A program made the position numbers and the translations under genes. Below the pieces are notes generated by a model, which did no database searches, had not been told where the DNA came from, and saw only the letters and a list, made by a program, of their open reading frames with translations. This document shows positions 13,810-21,233 of a DNA stretch of 25,471 bases, in pieces. The stretch spans positions 1 through 25,471 of the IMG/VR virus record IMGVR_UViG_3300021957_000272, one strand, 5' to 3'. The number at the start of each line of letters is the position of its first letter. Positions within the stretch are counted from its first letter, which is position 1. This DNA comes from a virus.

Positions 13810-16013
13810 TGCCCTGCACTCACTTTGTAATCAATGCCAAGCAGCGTCATTTTTAACGGCACCTCTTGACCAATTGTGATTTGACCATCGTATGTATAAC
13901 CTAACATAGAATGTAGCGTTTTGATACCAGTGTACTCAGGAACAGCCCCACCAAGAACGCCGGAACCAAATCGCCTAAAAGGAACCAGTTTGCCGTCGAT
14001 GGTCAGCGATTGTGTTTCAAATAATTCTGCATTTACCTCAAAAATGCGCTTCTTAAACCCCTTCAAAGACCCGCTAGACAAGCGAGGCTCAACCGGCAAT
14101 GTCTTTACCTCTGGCGTAAAGTTGATGCCAACTTGATGGCTTGTTGTTGCCGCCGTTCCAAACGTCACCGTAAAAGGCGTGGCGGGTACAACCTGATCCG
14201 GCTCAATAACGCCGTCGCGAATAATTTTTACGGTTTCGCCTTCAAGGTGATCCATAGTCACGCTGGATGCGGCACCGCCAGTTTTAGAGCAATCAAGTAA
14301 TGCGTCAGCGTCAAACAGTTCGACATAATAAACATCACTGCTATTTATTGTGCGCTTGACTACAGTATAAATGTCATCAACATCGACGCCAATATTTAAG
14401 AACTCGCCATCGGTTGTCCACTCAGATGGCGCAATAACATTCTGGCTCCGCAACAACGTGTAGCAAGCAATGCTGCCGTCGTCATCATTCACAATTAACA
14501 GGCGGTCACCTTCATCAGTGCCTGTTGCCTTACGCACAGCCATCTCGCCCGGCGTCTTTAACAGATGCGACGACAGCAACGATATTTTGGCTGACGTGTA
14601 GGCTTGCACGGTGTCGCTATAAATAAATTCTTGCAGCGCTTTTCCTTGGCGCTGAATAAACAGCGTTGAGCCATCGACGTTTTGCAGCCTGATACCCGGC
14701 TTCATACCAAAGGCTGTTTGCTGCTTTACAATCATATTTGTTGGCGTAATAGGTTCATCCAGCGCTTGTGGCACATAAAACTCAGCGCCAGTTGTAAACA
14801 CTTGCAAATGGCGTCCAGAGTAAATATCGACAATAGCATTGAAGGTGCCGGTATCTAGTGTCGCCTCAACGCCCGCATCATCAAGCGCTTCACCGGGGTC
14901 AAAGTTAAAAAAGTCAGATACGCGGCTACCCCACAATGTTGATGGGCGACCTTTGCTACCGCCAAAATACAAACGGCCTTCGTGAAATGTCACACTGCGC
15001 GGCCAGCCCCGCGTGGCTGACCAAACCTCTTCGTAACCGTGTTCGCTATTCCATTTGCCTTGAGTAATCCCGGTTGTATCAAAAAAGGGTATTTCAACGT
15101 AGGCTTTCATTTCTGTATCGCTGACATACTCAACATAACGCGCACGACCAAAACCGCTATCAACTGCGGCATATTCGCCTTCAGCCGCTGTGCTAAATGC
15201 AGTCACTTTATACTGAGATGTGCCATCAGGCGCTGTATCCCACGCCGGGTAAACTGTAAGCAGTTTAGTTGACGCGACATAGTCTTCAACGTGGCGCTTT
15301 TGCCCTGACCCAGTGCCAGCCGTAATTTCGATAAACATACCATTAGGCTCATCGTCTAGCGTGTAGTTAGATGCAGCCTTTAGCGTTATAGTATTAGCCC
15401 CACCGCCCTGAGCCGTGCCGGTGTCGGTTGTTACTGCGCTAGCTGTGATCGTAATGTTCCCAACCGTGCTGGATGGTGTGATCGTAAACTGCGGGCTGTG
15501 AACATCAAACTCAAACGCATATTTTGGGATGTGATCAAAATCAATCGTGCTAGCTGTCCAATCTGCGTCTGTAGCGCCGCGCACAATTTTTATCGGCTCA
15601 AGATCCTCATGCACGACAATCACGGTGTCAGCGGATTGAACCCAATTCATTTCTGGTAATATAGCTGATGTTACCGCAGCCACTGTTAAGAAATCATTAC
15701 CGCCGCCATTAATGGCTGTGATCTGTGCGCCATCCTTAAAGACATACATTTTGCCGGGGGTGAACACCAGCATATAGCTATCAGATACACTAAACTCAAA
15801 CGGCACCATACGAACTGCGGTGCCTGCGCCGCTGTCCAACTCGGCAATAAACTTAGTGCCGTCACGGCGTTTTGCCCCGCCTTGCGGCTGAATGCTAACA
15901 TTACGCGCAGTGGTCAGGCCAGAGCTATACTGGTCAATATCAGTCCTAGCGCGTAGCTTTGGGTCTAGCTCGCCGCTGGTAAAATCGTTTTGGATCTGAA
16001 TAATCCGGCTCAT
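13806..16013 (-). CDS. Tail tubular protein B (nozzle, T7 gp12-like)
   Basis: The 735-residue, beta-rich protein opens with IIQIQNDFTSGELDPKLRAR and ARNVSIQPQGGAKRRDGT, the conserved start of phage stabilisation / tail tubular protein B in T7-like and marine podoviruses. Later it contains RSVTFHEGRLYFGGSKGRPS and WGSRVSDFFNF, also typical. It forms the tail nozzle distal to the gatekeeper. Its length is close to T7 gp12 (about 800). ATG 16013 is one base after the stop of tail tubular A, with AAGG seven bases upstream. Identification is strong. Confidence 0.93.
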   Translation of the reverse strand: MSRIIQIQNDFTSGELDPKLRARTDIDQYSSGLTTARNVSIQPQGGAKRRDGTKFIAELDSGAGTAVRMVPFEFSVSDSYMLVFTPGKMYVFKDGAQITAINGGGNDFLTVAAVTSAILPEMNWVQSADTVIVVHEDLEPIKIVRGATDADWTASTIDFDHIPKYAFEFDVHSPQFTITPSSTVGNITITASAVTTDTGTAQGGGANTITLKAASNYTLDDEPNGMFIEITAGTGSGQKRHVEDYVASTKLLTVYPAWDTAPDGTSQYKVTAFSTAAEGEYAAVDSGFGRARYVEYVSDTEMKAYVEIPFFDTTGITQGKWNSEHGYEEVWSATRGWPRSVTFHEGRLYFGGSKGRPSTLWGSRVSDFFNFDPGEALDDAGVEATLDTGTFNAIVDIYSGRHLQVFTTGAEFYVPQALDEPITPTNMIVKQQTAFGMKPGIRLQNVDGSTLFIQRQGKALQEFIYSDTVQAYTSAKISLLSSHLLKTPGEMAVRKATGTDEGDRLLIVNDDDGSIACYTLLRSQNVIAPSEWTTDGEFLNIGVDVDDIYTVVKRTINSSDVYYVELFDADALLDCSKTGGAASSVTMDHLEGETVKIIRDGVIEPDQVVPATPFTVTFGTAATTSHQVGINFTPEVKTLPVEPRLSSGSLKGFKKRIFEVNAELFETQSLTIDGKLVPFRRFGSGVLGGAVPEYTGIKTLHSMLGYTYDGQITIGQEVPLKMTLLGIDYKVSAGQ

Positions 16014-16014
16014 G

Positions 16015-16629
16015 CTAGAACCTTATATCGGAAATAGGGAACTCTTGTATTGTCTGAGCCGGGCGGTCAGCGCCGTCAATGTTAATAGCAACACGCAACA
16101 GCCCGCCACGCATATTTTCTGATGGCGCACCGTATGCCTTTTGGTGGTAATAATCCCCTTTAGTAAGCTGGTCGGTTACCGGCTCGGCAAAGTCAGCCGC
16201 TAGCGCTGTCTTTAACAAGCGCACAAAGTAAGGTGGGAAGACGGCCTCTGTTGGTCGAAACTGGTAATCAATCCAAACCTCTTCGTAATTTGTGTAAAGG
16301 CCAAGATTGTAGATCTCAAAATCTCGCACTGGCAGCGCTCCAACAGCGCCAACATTAAATACAGCTTTTGGGTTGCCAAGGATATCGCCCGGCAGCGCAT
16401 AGGTATATTTCCACTCATTGATAGGGGTGCTAGCCAAGCGGGCTAACTTAACTTTTTTAACAGACCAACTAAATGGGTACTGCATTAAGATAGTATCGCG
16501 GATATCGTCATAAAGACGATCAGCCACTTGCGCTTCATCGGTGCCGGTGGCAAACGATGAAAGCGGGGCAGCGCCCAGCATGATCAGAGCCTCGGAACAT
16601 ATAGATAGTTTGGTATCGCCCTGCGCCAT
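16015..16629 (-). CDS. Tail tubular protein A (gatekeeper/adaptor, T7 gp11-like)
   Basis: The 204-residue protein has the gp11 pattern: SICSEALIMLGAAPLSSFAT at the N-terminus, then VADRLYDDIRDTILMQYPFSW, then KYTYALPGDILG and YEEVWIDYQFRPTEAVFPP. This family joins the portal to the tail nozzle. Length is similar to T7 gp11 (196). GGAG is seven bases before ATG 16629. It is immediately upstream of tail tubular B, as in other podoviruses, and downstream of a terminator-like hairpin. Confidence 0.93.
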   Translation of the reverse strand: MAQGDTKLSICSEALIMLGAAPLSSFATGTDEAQVADRLYDDIRDTILMQYPFSWSVKKVKLARLASTPINEWKYTYALPGDILGNPKAVFNVGAVGALPVRDFEIYNLGLYTNYEEVWIDYQFRPTEAVFPPYFVRLLKTALAADFAEPVTDQLTKGDYYHQKAYGAPSENMRGGLLRVAINIDGADRPAQTIQEFPISDIRF

Positions 16630-16640
16630 TACGCCACTCC

Positions 16641-16674
16641 AAAATAGGGAAATGGGGCGGCTTGCGCCGCCCCA
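16641..16674 (-). terminator. Terminator-like hairpin between decoration and tail tubular A genes
   Basis: On the minus strand a 9-bp GC-rich stem (TGGGGCGGC/GCCGCCCCA, 16674-16666 and 16661-16653) closes a GCAA (GNRA) loop, followed by TTTCCCTATTTT. The T tract is broken by CCC, so it may be a partial terminator or attenuator that lowers expression of tail genes relative to capsid genes. It could also protect the 3' end of capsid mRNA. Confidence 0.65.
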
Positions 16675-16680
16675 CTATTG

Positions 16681-16953
16681 TTAGTCAGCGTCAGCGACTG
16701 ATACAGCCGTGCCGTCTGATACGTCAACAACACCAGATGCGTTTGACAGAACAACAACGATTGACATTGTTGGTGTCGCGCTGTCGTGAACAAAGATGAT
16801 ATCGCCGACTGCCAGTGTGTCTGACAGGTCATTGAAATAACCTTCTGTGTTCACGTCAGCAATTGCGTCTGCTGATGTGTAAGTGTACATGCTAGGTGCA
16901 TTGCCAGATTTAGCTGCACCAATAACATTCCAACCTGCTGAAGAGAAAGCCAT
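16681..16953 (-). CDS. Putative head decoration / capsid-accessory protein
   Basis: The 90-residue protein starts MAFSSAGWNVIGAAKSGNAP and continues with YTSADAIADVNTEGYFN, VGDIIFVHDS and a short beta C-terminus. Small proteins with this sequence pattern directly follow the capsid gene in many marine phages and resemble capsid decoration or fibre-like beta domains. The Shine-Dalgarno AAAGGAG at good spacing before ATG 16953 is among the strongest here, consistent with high expression. Function is inferred from position and composition. Confidence 0.65.
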   Translation of the reverse strand: MAFSSAGWNVIGAAKSGNAPSMYTYTSADAIADVNTEGYFNDLSDTLAVGDIIFVHDSATPTMSIVVVLSNASGVVDVSDGTAVSVADAD

Positions 16954-16968
16954 TTTCTACACTCCTTT

Positions 16969-17802
16969 CTATTCAGTGCAAGAGATTTTAACAATGCCCT
17001 CGTCATCGATGGCAACCGCGCCAGCGCTGAACATTGAAGAAACTAAGAAGCTAGTTTTTTCGGCAATGTAATTAATTTCACTTTTTTGGTTCATGCCGAT
17101 ACCCATACCCATTGCATCCTTATGGAATGCAAAGCATGTGCGGGTTGATGGCAGTGGCAAGCCACCTTCATCGCGGTCACCAAGAGTTACGAACTTGAAG
17201 CCCATAAAGGTGTCAACCTCACCAGAAACCAGAGCCTTTACTGTCGCAAAGTCTGAGCTTGTGATTTCGGTTTCGCCCAACATGCCAGCCAAGTTATTAG
17301 CGTGGATGATCATGCAACGGCCTTCAGATGGTACATTGTTCGCATCGAGCAGCTTCTTTGCTTCAATCAGCTTTTCGATGTTCATGTTTGTACCAGCGCC
17401 GCCAACAGTAGTCGCAACGGTCAGTGATGTTGATGATGCGTTGAGGGCATCAAGAACAAGCTGATCCATACGACGGCCAATGGCGTTACCAACTACCTGC
17501 ACCAACTCACGGCGCTCGTCAAAGTTGACTTTTTGCTGTGAGAAGATATCGCTGTATTCAGCAGCGATGTAGTCAGACATTGTTGCTGTAACCTGCGAAT
17601 AGGTTACGTTAAGAGGGGTCACATCAGTTTGCGGAACGCGAACTGTTGCGGTGCCTTTTCCGATCTTTGGAAACTTCACCTGATTGCCTTCGACATTTGC
17701 CCGCTCGCGGGTTAAGCCTGCCAGTGCGCGTGACGACTGGTATGCCTGCTTAACCTCGGCATCGAACAACTGTACAAAAGCATTGGAAATGCCAACTGCC
17801 AT
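16969..17802 (-). CDS. Major capsid protein
   Basis: The 277-residue protein lies directly downstream of the scaffold and shows podovirus coat features. The N-arm/early region is ISNAFVQLFDAEVKQAYQSS. It continues with GNQVKFPKIGKGTA, a D-rich loop, and DQLVLDALNASSTSLTVATT before a domain with IIHANNLAGMLGETEITSSD and HKDAMGMGIGMNQKSEINYI. These are typical of the HK97-fold coat proteins of marine T7-like phages. It is preceded by a 140-base structured leader and a terminator, and by AAAGGA plus AGGAA close to ATG 17802, so independent high expression is likely. Confidence 0.9.
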   Translation of the reverse strand: MAVGISNAFVQLFDAEVKQAYQSSRALAGLTRERANVEGNQVKFPKIGKGTATVRVPQTDVTPLNVTYSQVTATMSDYIAAEYSDIFSQQKVNFDERRELVQVVGNAIGRRMDQLVLDALNASSTSLTVATTVGGAGTNMNIEKLIEAKKLLDANNVPSEGRCMIIHANNLAGMLGETEITSSDFATVKALVSGEVDTFMGFKFVTLGDRDEGGLPLPSTRTCFAFHKDAMGMGIGMNQKSEINYIAEKTSFLVSSMFSAGAVAIDDEGIVKISCTE

Positions 17803-17840
17803 TTTCCTATTCCTTTGTAAAAGTTAAAACACGATTTGAC

Positions 17841-17930
17841 GCCTAGCAGGTATCCTTCCGGGCTGCGGCTTGAGCATATACGCTACGCCCCCAAGCGTTT
17901 GCGACAGGTCGAAAGCCGATTGTCTGTCAA
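17841..17930 (-). promoter_or_regulatory. Structured leader upstream of the capsid gene
   Basis: Between the scaffold terminator and capsid ATG lie about 140 bases without an ORF. Three potential hairpins follow one another: GACAG/CTGTC (17928-17924 with 17907-17903); CGC-ACGC/GCGT-GCG with small bulges (17903-17881); and GCC-GCAG/CTGC-GGC with a 2-base bulge (17869-17841). A perfect TTGACA (minus strand 17930-17925) is present but no convincing -10 box follows at 16-18 bases. This may be a capsid-mRNA leader, processing site or phage-specific promoter region. Folding was done by eye. Confidence 0.4.
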
Positions 17931-17944
17931 GGGTGATTTTATAG

Positions 17945-17975
17945 AAAAACGCGGCAATTGTAAACAACTGCCGCG
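17945..17975 (-). terminator. Strong rho-independent terminator after the scaffold gene
   Basis: On the minus strand an 11-bp stem CGCGGCAGTTG/CAATTGCCGCG with one G-U pair closes a TTTA loop (17975-17950) and is followed directly by TTTTT (17949-17945). It starts seven bases past the scaffold stop. It separates the packaging/portal/scaffold unit from capsid, implying that capsid transcription either starts anew downstream or depends on partial read-through. Confidence 0.9.
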
Positions 17976-17981
17976 CTTGCA

Positions 17982-18785
17982 TTAAATGGCACTATATTCT
18001 TGCTTGCCATAGACGTTTTCAAACATCTTTTCGACCTTCGCCCGGTAGGCTGGGTCACTTTGATATTCGGGCTTGCCAACCATTGCCATTAGCTCTTCTT
18101 TAGATGGCGCGTCGGTCATTGGCGACACGTCAATTGGCACTGGTTTATCGCCATAATATGAGCGGATCTTTTGCAAAGCGCGTAAGCCCTGCGCGGTGCC
18201 ACCCATAATTTTAAACTCTTCAAAATCAGCATCAGACCAAACGCCTTTGCGAACTAGGCTAGACGCCCAGTCAGTCATTGACTTGATTGCAACGTCAGCA
18301 TTTGGGCCGAGCTTTTCGTATTCCTCTTTGTATGAGATCTCGGCTTGCTGACTTTCGCCCTGAGCCATTTCGATAAATGTGCCAGCTAGCTGTTCAAACG
18401 CTGCCTGACTAACACCATTTTCTTTTGCCCAGTCTTTGTAAACGCTATAAAGCGGGTCATCGTCACCAATGCCAGCCTCTTCAAAGATTGTTGTGTCGTA
18501 CTTGTCAGGGGCTTTGTGCTTGCCCTGACTAAACTTCTTTTGCAGTTCGTTGTAAGACTTGACAAGGTTTTCTAGATCCGGGCCATCGTCTTCGTTCCAA
18601 AACTTTTCTGGATACCACTCTGGCTTTTCAAGCTCTATTTCTTCACCTTCTTTTGCAACGGTTACGCTATCAACTGACGGCTCGTTGTCTGTTAGCTGGT
18701 GTGGGATTGTTGTCTCTTCAGCCTGCTGCTGGTTATCGTCGCCCTCGACTTGGGCTTCGGCCAACAGTCCATCTGTATCATTCAT
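17982..18785 (-). CDS. Capsid scaffolding protein (T7 gp9-like)
   Basis: The 267-residue, strongly acidic protein between portal and capsid genes has a disordered Glu/Asp/Gln-rich N-terminus (AQVEGDDNQQQAEE). A conserved segment KPEWYPEKFWNEDDGPDLEN then LVKSYNELQKKFSQG follows, as in marine podovirus scaffolds ('P.WLP.KF...E.L.KSY.ELEKK'). The C-terminal part is helical and charged (YRAKVEKMFENVYGK). It would direct procapsid assembly and then leave. ATG 18785 overlaps the upstream stop by ATGA. A strong terminator follows. Confidence 0.88.
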   Translation of the reverse strand: MNDTDGLLAEAQVEGDDNQQQAEETTIPHQLTDNEPSVDSVTVAKEGEEIELEKPEWYPEKFWNEDDGPDLENLVKSYNELQKKFSQGKHKAPDKYDTTIFEEAGIGDDDPLYSVYKDWAKENGVSQAAFEQLAGTFIEMAQGESQQAEISYKEEYEKLGPNADVAIKSMTDWASSLVRKGVWSDADFEEFKIMGGTAQGLRALQKIRSYYGDKPVPIDVSPMTDAPSKEELMAMVGKPEYQSDPAYRAKVEKMFENVYGKQEYSAI

Positions 18786-19051
18786 AGTGATCTCGCTCTT
18801 TTCATGCGCCGCTCAATTTCCCTGACCAGACTATTCTGGCCTTCGCGAGCATAACCGTGACTGGCGTCCTCACCGGGATACCAGCTAGGCTGCTCAATCG
18901 TCAGCGACCTTAGATGGGTGAGCAGCTTTGCCCCATCATCGCTGGCGAACACGCGCAGATAAAGACGATCAATGTCATCCTTATCTACTTGCTGTTTTTC
19001 TGCTATTTCGGGGTCTACGGTTTGCAACCCCTCCCAACCGTCCGGGTTCAT
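18782..19051 (-). CDS. Bbp19-like small phage protein
   Basis: The 89-residue protein contains RLYLRVFASDDGAKLLTHLR SLTIEQP and ends with GQNSLVREIERRMKRA. The pattern 'F....G...L..LR..T.......EGQ..LV..I' matches Bbp19-like phage proteins found between portal and scaffold or capsid genes. Function is unknown; a packaging or head-assembly role is suggested by position. The start overlaps the portal stop (TAATG) and the stop overlaps the scaffold start (ATGA). Confidence 0.75.
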   Translation of the reverse strand: MNPDGWEGLQTVDPEIAEKQQVDKDDIDRLYLRVFASDDGAKLLTHLRSLTIEQPSWYPGEDASHGYAREGQNSLVREIERRMKRARSL

Positions 19052-20616
19052 TAGACCATCCCTTCTGGTGGTGCCTCGCCTTCAACTGGCGCACCACCCT
19101 CTGCTTGCGCTTGAGCCTGCATCATTTGCGCGGCCTGTTGCATCATCTCCTGACGTTCTTGCGGCGTCGTGCGTAGTTCCGCTGGCACCCCTAGTTTATC
19201 AGCAACATAATCTGCAATGCTGCCTGTCTTGACAGCCATTTGGCCTTCTGGGCCAAGGGCTGACGACATTTGCACCCACTGCATAATTTTCTCAATATCA
19301 CCCATATTTTGCGCTTGTGCAATCGGGCTGACCGGCGTCACTTTAACCTCTAGGCCATTGACGCGCAGTGGCATCTCAATCAAACCGCGCTCATCCATTA
19401 CATAAAGGATGCGGGCAACCAGCGGCACCATAGTCTCGGTGATCAAGCGGCCAAAAGCGGAGCCAAGGTTCTGCGCCAGTTCTTTCATGCGCTCGGCAAT
19501 CTCTGTCGCAGACCGGGCTGACATATTGTCGGGCGGCAGTGTGTCATCAAGCAAGATCTTTTTGACGTTCATGCGTAGGTCATTGATCACGATCTGCGAC
19601 ACGTTGAAATCACCAGAGCGTGGCATCTGTCGCAAGCTCTCGCCTTGCGGGCCACCGTTACGCGCAACCGGGATAATAGCGCCCGGCTGGATGCGGATGT
19701 TTTGCGGGTTCAATACGCCATCATCAGCCGCAGTGTAAACACCCGCAATTGACAAGCTGGCATTCTTTAACAGCAACTCCAGTGTCTTGTTTAGCGTTTT
19801 AATGTCAGGGATAGCTGTGACCAGCGGCCCACGACCGTAAACCTCGCCCGCAACTTTCATATACCGCGCAACGATCCAAGGCGATGATTTCATGCGGCGC
19901 ATAAGCAGACCGGCTTTGCCCTCAGCCCAAATGACGTGATAACAGAAATCGCCTTTGTCTGGGTCATACAGCGTAGCCTCAACAAGTTCGATTTCTTGCG
20001 TAGGCTTGTCGTCAATCATGCGCTGCAAGCGCTCTGGGATTTCGGCGTCTTGCCAATGCTGCTTGATGGCCTCGCCTTTTAAGCGCATCCGGCGGTAAAC
20101 ATTATCGACCTTGCCGTGTGCGCCCTCTTCGATGCTGACCAGATATTGCGGCACAGCAGTAAAGCGAATTGGCGTCATGTCGTCACCGGGCTGTACTAGC
20201 ATGACGGCAGTGCCAACAGCTAGATCAAGCAAAAATTCGCCCATAGCCAAATCAAAGTTAGACTGGCGCAGCAGGCTAAACATAATATCGCTGTACATAT
20301 CCAGCGCAGTTTGTGCCTCTAAGCGACGCTCTTCTGGGATTTCTGGCCCCGGCTCTAACCGGCACCACGGTGCGTAGGGTGGAAACAGGCCAGACTGGAT
20401 GCGGTTGGCAAAGCGCTGCGTTGCATTGATAGCTGTACTATCAAACACGCGCACCATTTTGTTTTGCCCCGGAGAGCCGCCGCCCTCGTAATAGCCATCA
20501 TAAAGATTGCGCTGCGGCAAGCCAAACTCATAGCAATCTTCATAGATCTGCCGCCAGTTATCTTTGCGGCGCTGCGCCACATCGTGACGCTTTAGGATAT
20601 CTTCAACACTATGCAC
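19051..20616 (-). CDS. Portal protein (head-to-tail connector, T7 gp8-like)
   Basis: The 521-residue protein matches the podovirus head-tail connector family. It shows DILKRHDVAQRRKDNWRQIY near the N-terminus, STAINATQRFANRIQSGLFP (a hallmark 'A...LA..L..G.FP'), PQYLVSIEEGAHGKVDNVYR, SSPWIVARYMKVAGEVYGRG, and SARSATEIAERMKELAQNLG near residue 350. A Gln/Met/Ala-rich C-terminus ends PPEGMV. It forms the dodecameric DNA gate on which the terminase docks. The start is GTG 20616, overlapping the upstream stop by eight bases with AAGGA nine bases before. Length is close to T7 gp8 (536). Confidence 0.95.
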   Translation of the reverse strand: MHSVEDILKRHDVAQRRKDNWRQIYEDCYEFGLPQRNLYDGYYEGGGSPGQNKMVRVFDSTAINATQRFANRIQSGLFPPYAPWCRLEPGPEIPEERRLEAQTALDMYSDIMFSLLRQSNFDLAMGEFLLDLAVGTAVMLVQPGDDMTPIRFTAVPQYLVSIEEGAHGKVDNVYRRMRLKGEAIKQHWQDAEIPERLQRMIDDKPTQEIELVEATLYDPDKGDFCYHVIWAEGKAGLLMRRMKSSPWIVARYMKVAGEVYGRGPLVTAIPDIKTLNKTLELLLKNASLSIAGVYTAADDGVLNPQNIRIQPGAIIPVARNGGPQGESLRQMPRSGDFNVSQIVINDLRMNVKKILLDDTLPPDNMSARSATEIAERMKELAQNLGSAFGRLITETMVPLVARILYVMDERGLIEMPLRVNGLEVKVTPVSPIAQAQNMGDIEKIMQWVQMSSALGPEGQMAVKTGSIADYVADKLGVPAELRTTPQERQEMMQQAAQMMQAQAQAEGGAPVEGEAPPEGMV

Positions 20617-20905
20617 TGGCTTGGTTCCTTTTGCTTATGGCTGCCGCTTTTTTCTTGGCGTCTGCTTTTGAGCTAGCGCCCCAAGCGCGTAGCGATAACA
20701 GCAGACGTGTGGGTTCGCCGTCCTTATATTCTGGCCCCGGCATACCGCCCATTCTAGCCAAGAATGATGCCCGGCGCGGATTGTCGCCAGACTTGACCGG
20801 CGCTTTTAGGTTCATGCCTTGCGCTTTGGCAGAACGACGACCGGCCTCATTTAGACCGCCTTTCGGGTTCTTACCCGCCTTGCGTGTCCAAGCTGGGCTA
20901 GCCAC
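20609..20905 (-). CDS. DUF6321-type small basic protein
   Basis: The 98-residue basic protein contains WTRKAGKNPKGGLNEAGRRS, then LKAPVKSGDNPRRASFLARM, EPTRLLLSLRAWGAS and a Lys-rich C-terminus. This sequence pattern is a widespread small phage protein family (DUF6321) of unknown function, often near terminase or portal genes. The start is GTG 20905 with GAGG seven bases upstream, overlapping the previous TAG by eight bases. The basic charge would suit DNA or RNA contact, which is inference only. Confidence 0.78.
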   Translation of the reverse strand: MASPAWTRKAGKNPKGGLNEAGRRSAKAQGMNLKAPVKSGDNPRRASFLARMGGMPGPEYKDGEPTRLLLSLRAWGASSKADAKKKAAAISKRNQASA

Positions 20906-21053
20906 GCGCCGCCCTCATATTATCAATGAGGTTTGGATATGGGCGACCGGCTTTTTTAGCAGCCCGCATAGCGCTGCGTTTTTTTGCAGAACTCAACGCC
21001 TTTGGCTTGCCCAAATCTTTTGGCCGCTTTTTATCCCAAACCTGTTTGGTCAT
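20898..21053 (-). CDS. 51-residue basic protein, unknown
   Basis: This ORF fills part of an apparent gap between two longer genes. The product begins MTKQVWDKKRPKDLGKPKAL and ends AGRPYPNLIDNMRAARG, with an Ala/Lys-rich helix between. 'GRPYPN..DN..A' is a recurring end of tiny basic phage proteins near terminase/portal genes. Its ATG overlaps the stop of the 11-codon ORF (ATGA), and its stop overlaps the DUF6321 start by eight bases. Basic, likely nucleic-acid-binding or virion-associated; function unknown. Confidence 0.72.
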   Translation of the reverse strand: MTKQVWDKKRPKDLGKPKALSSAKKRSAMRAAKKAGRPYPNLIDNMRAARG

Positions 21054-21085
21054 TTGCCGTAACCCTTACCTTTTTTCTTAGGCAT
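21050..21085 (-). CDS. Eleven-codon micro-ORF (MPKKKGKGYGK)
   Basis: ATG 21085 is preceded by AAGGA at six bases and the ORF ends in TGA overlapping the next ATG (ATGA). It starts inside the end of the upstream 51-codon gene (overlap eight bases). The Lys/Gly-rich peptide resembles similarly short 'MPxKKxKxYG' peptides in marine phages. It could be a real micropeptide or only a device that hands ribosomes from one gene to the next. Confidence 0.5.
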   Translation of the reverse strand: MPKKKGKGYGK

Positions 21086-21233
21086 AATTTTTCCTTTTCG
21101 CCATTTTGGTTTTCATGTTGGCCTCAGTTACCCGGCCACCAGTCTGCCGAGCGTACTCTTTAGCCGCATTCATGCCAGCCTTGCTGTAAGCAAAGTGCCG
21201 GGTCTTTCCATCTTTAGAAACTACTTTTGGCAT
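21078..21233 (-). CDS. 51-residue basic protein, unknown
   Basis: The product begins MPKVVSKDGKTRHFAYSKAG and continues AAKEYARQTGGRVTEANMKT before a Lys-rich end. Short proteins with 'FPYT..GK..AK.YA..TG..V' are common beside terminase/portal genes of phages. ATG 21233 directly abuts the TAG of the upstream gene. Function is unknown; the basic character and neighbours suggest a DNA-packaging or virion role, unproven. Confidence 0.72.
   Translation of the reverse strand: MPKVVSKDGKTRHFAYSKAGMNAAKEYARQTGGRVTEANMKTKMAKRKNYA

Noticed and set aside
17925-17930. Perfect TTGACA on the minus strand as a sigma-70 -35 box
   Set aside because: No acceptable -10 hexamer lies 16-18 bases downstream; kept only as part of the leader description.
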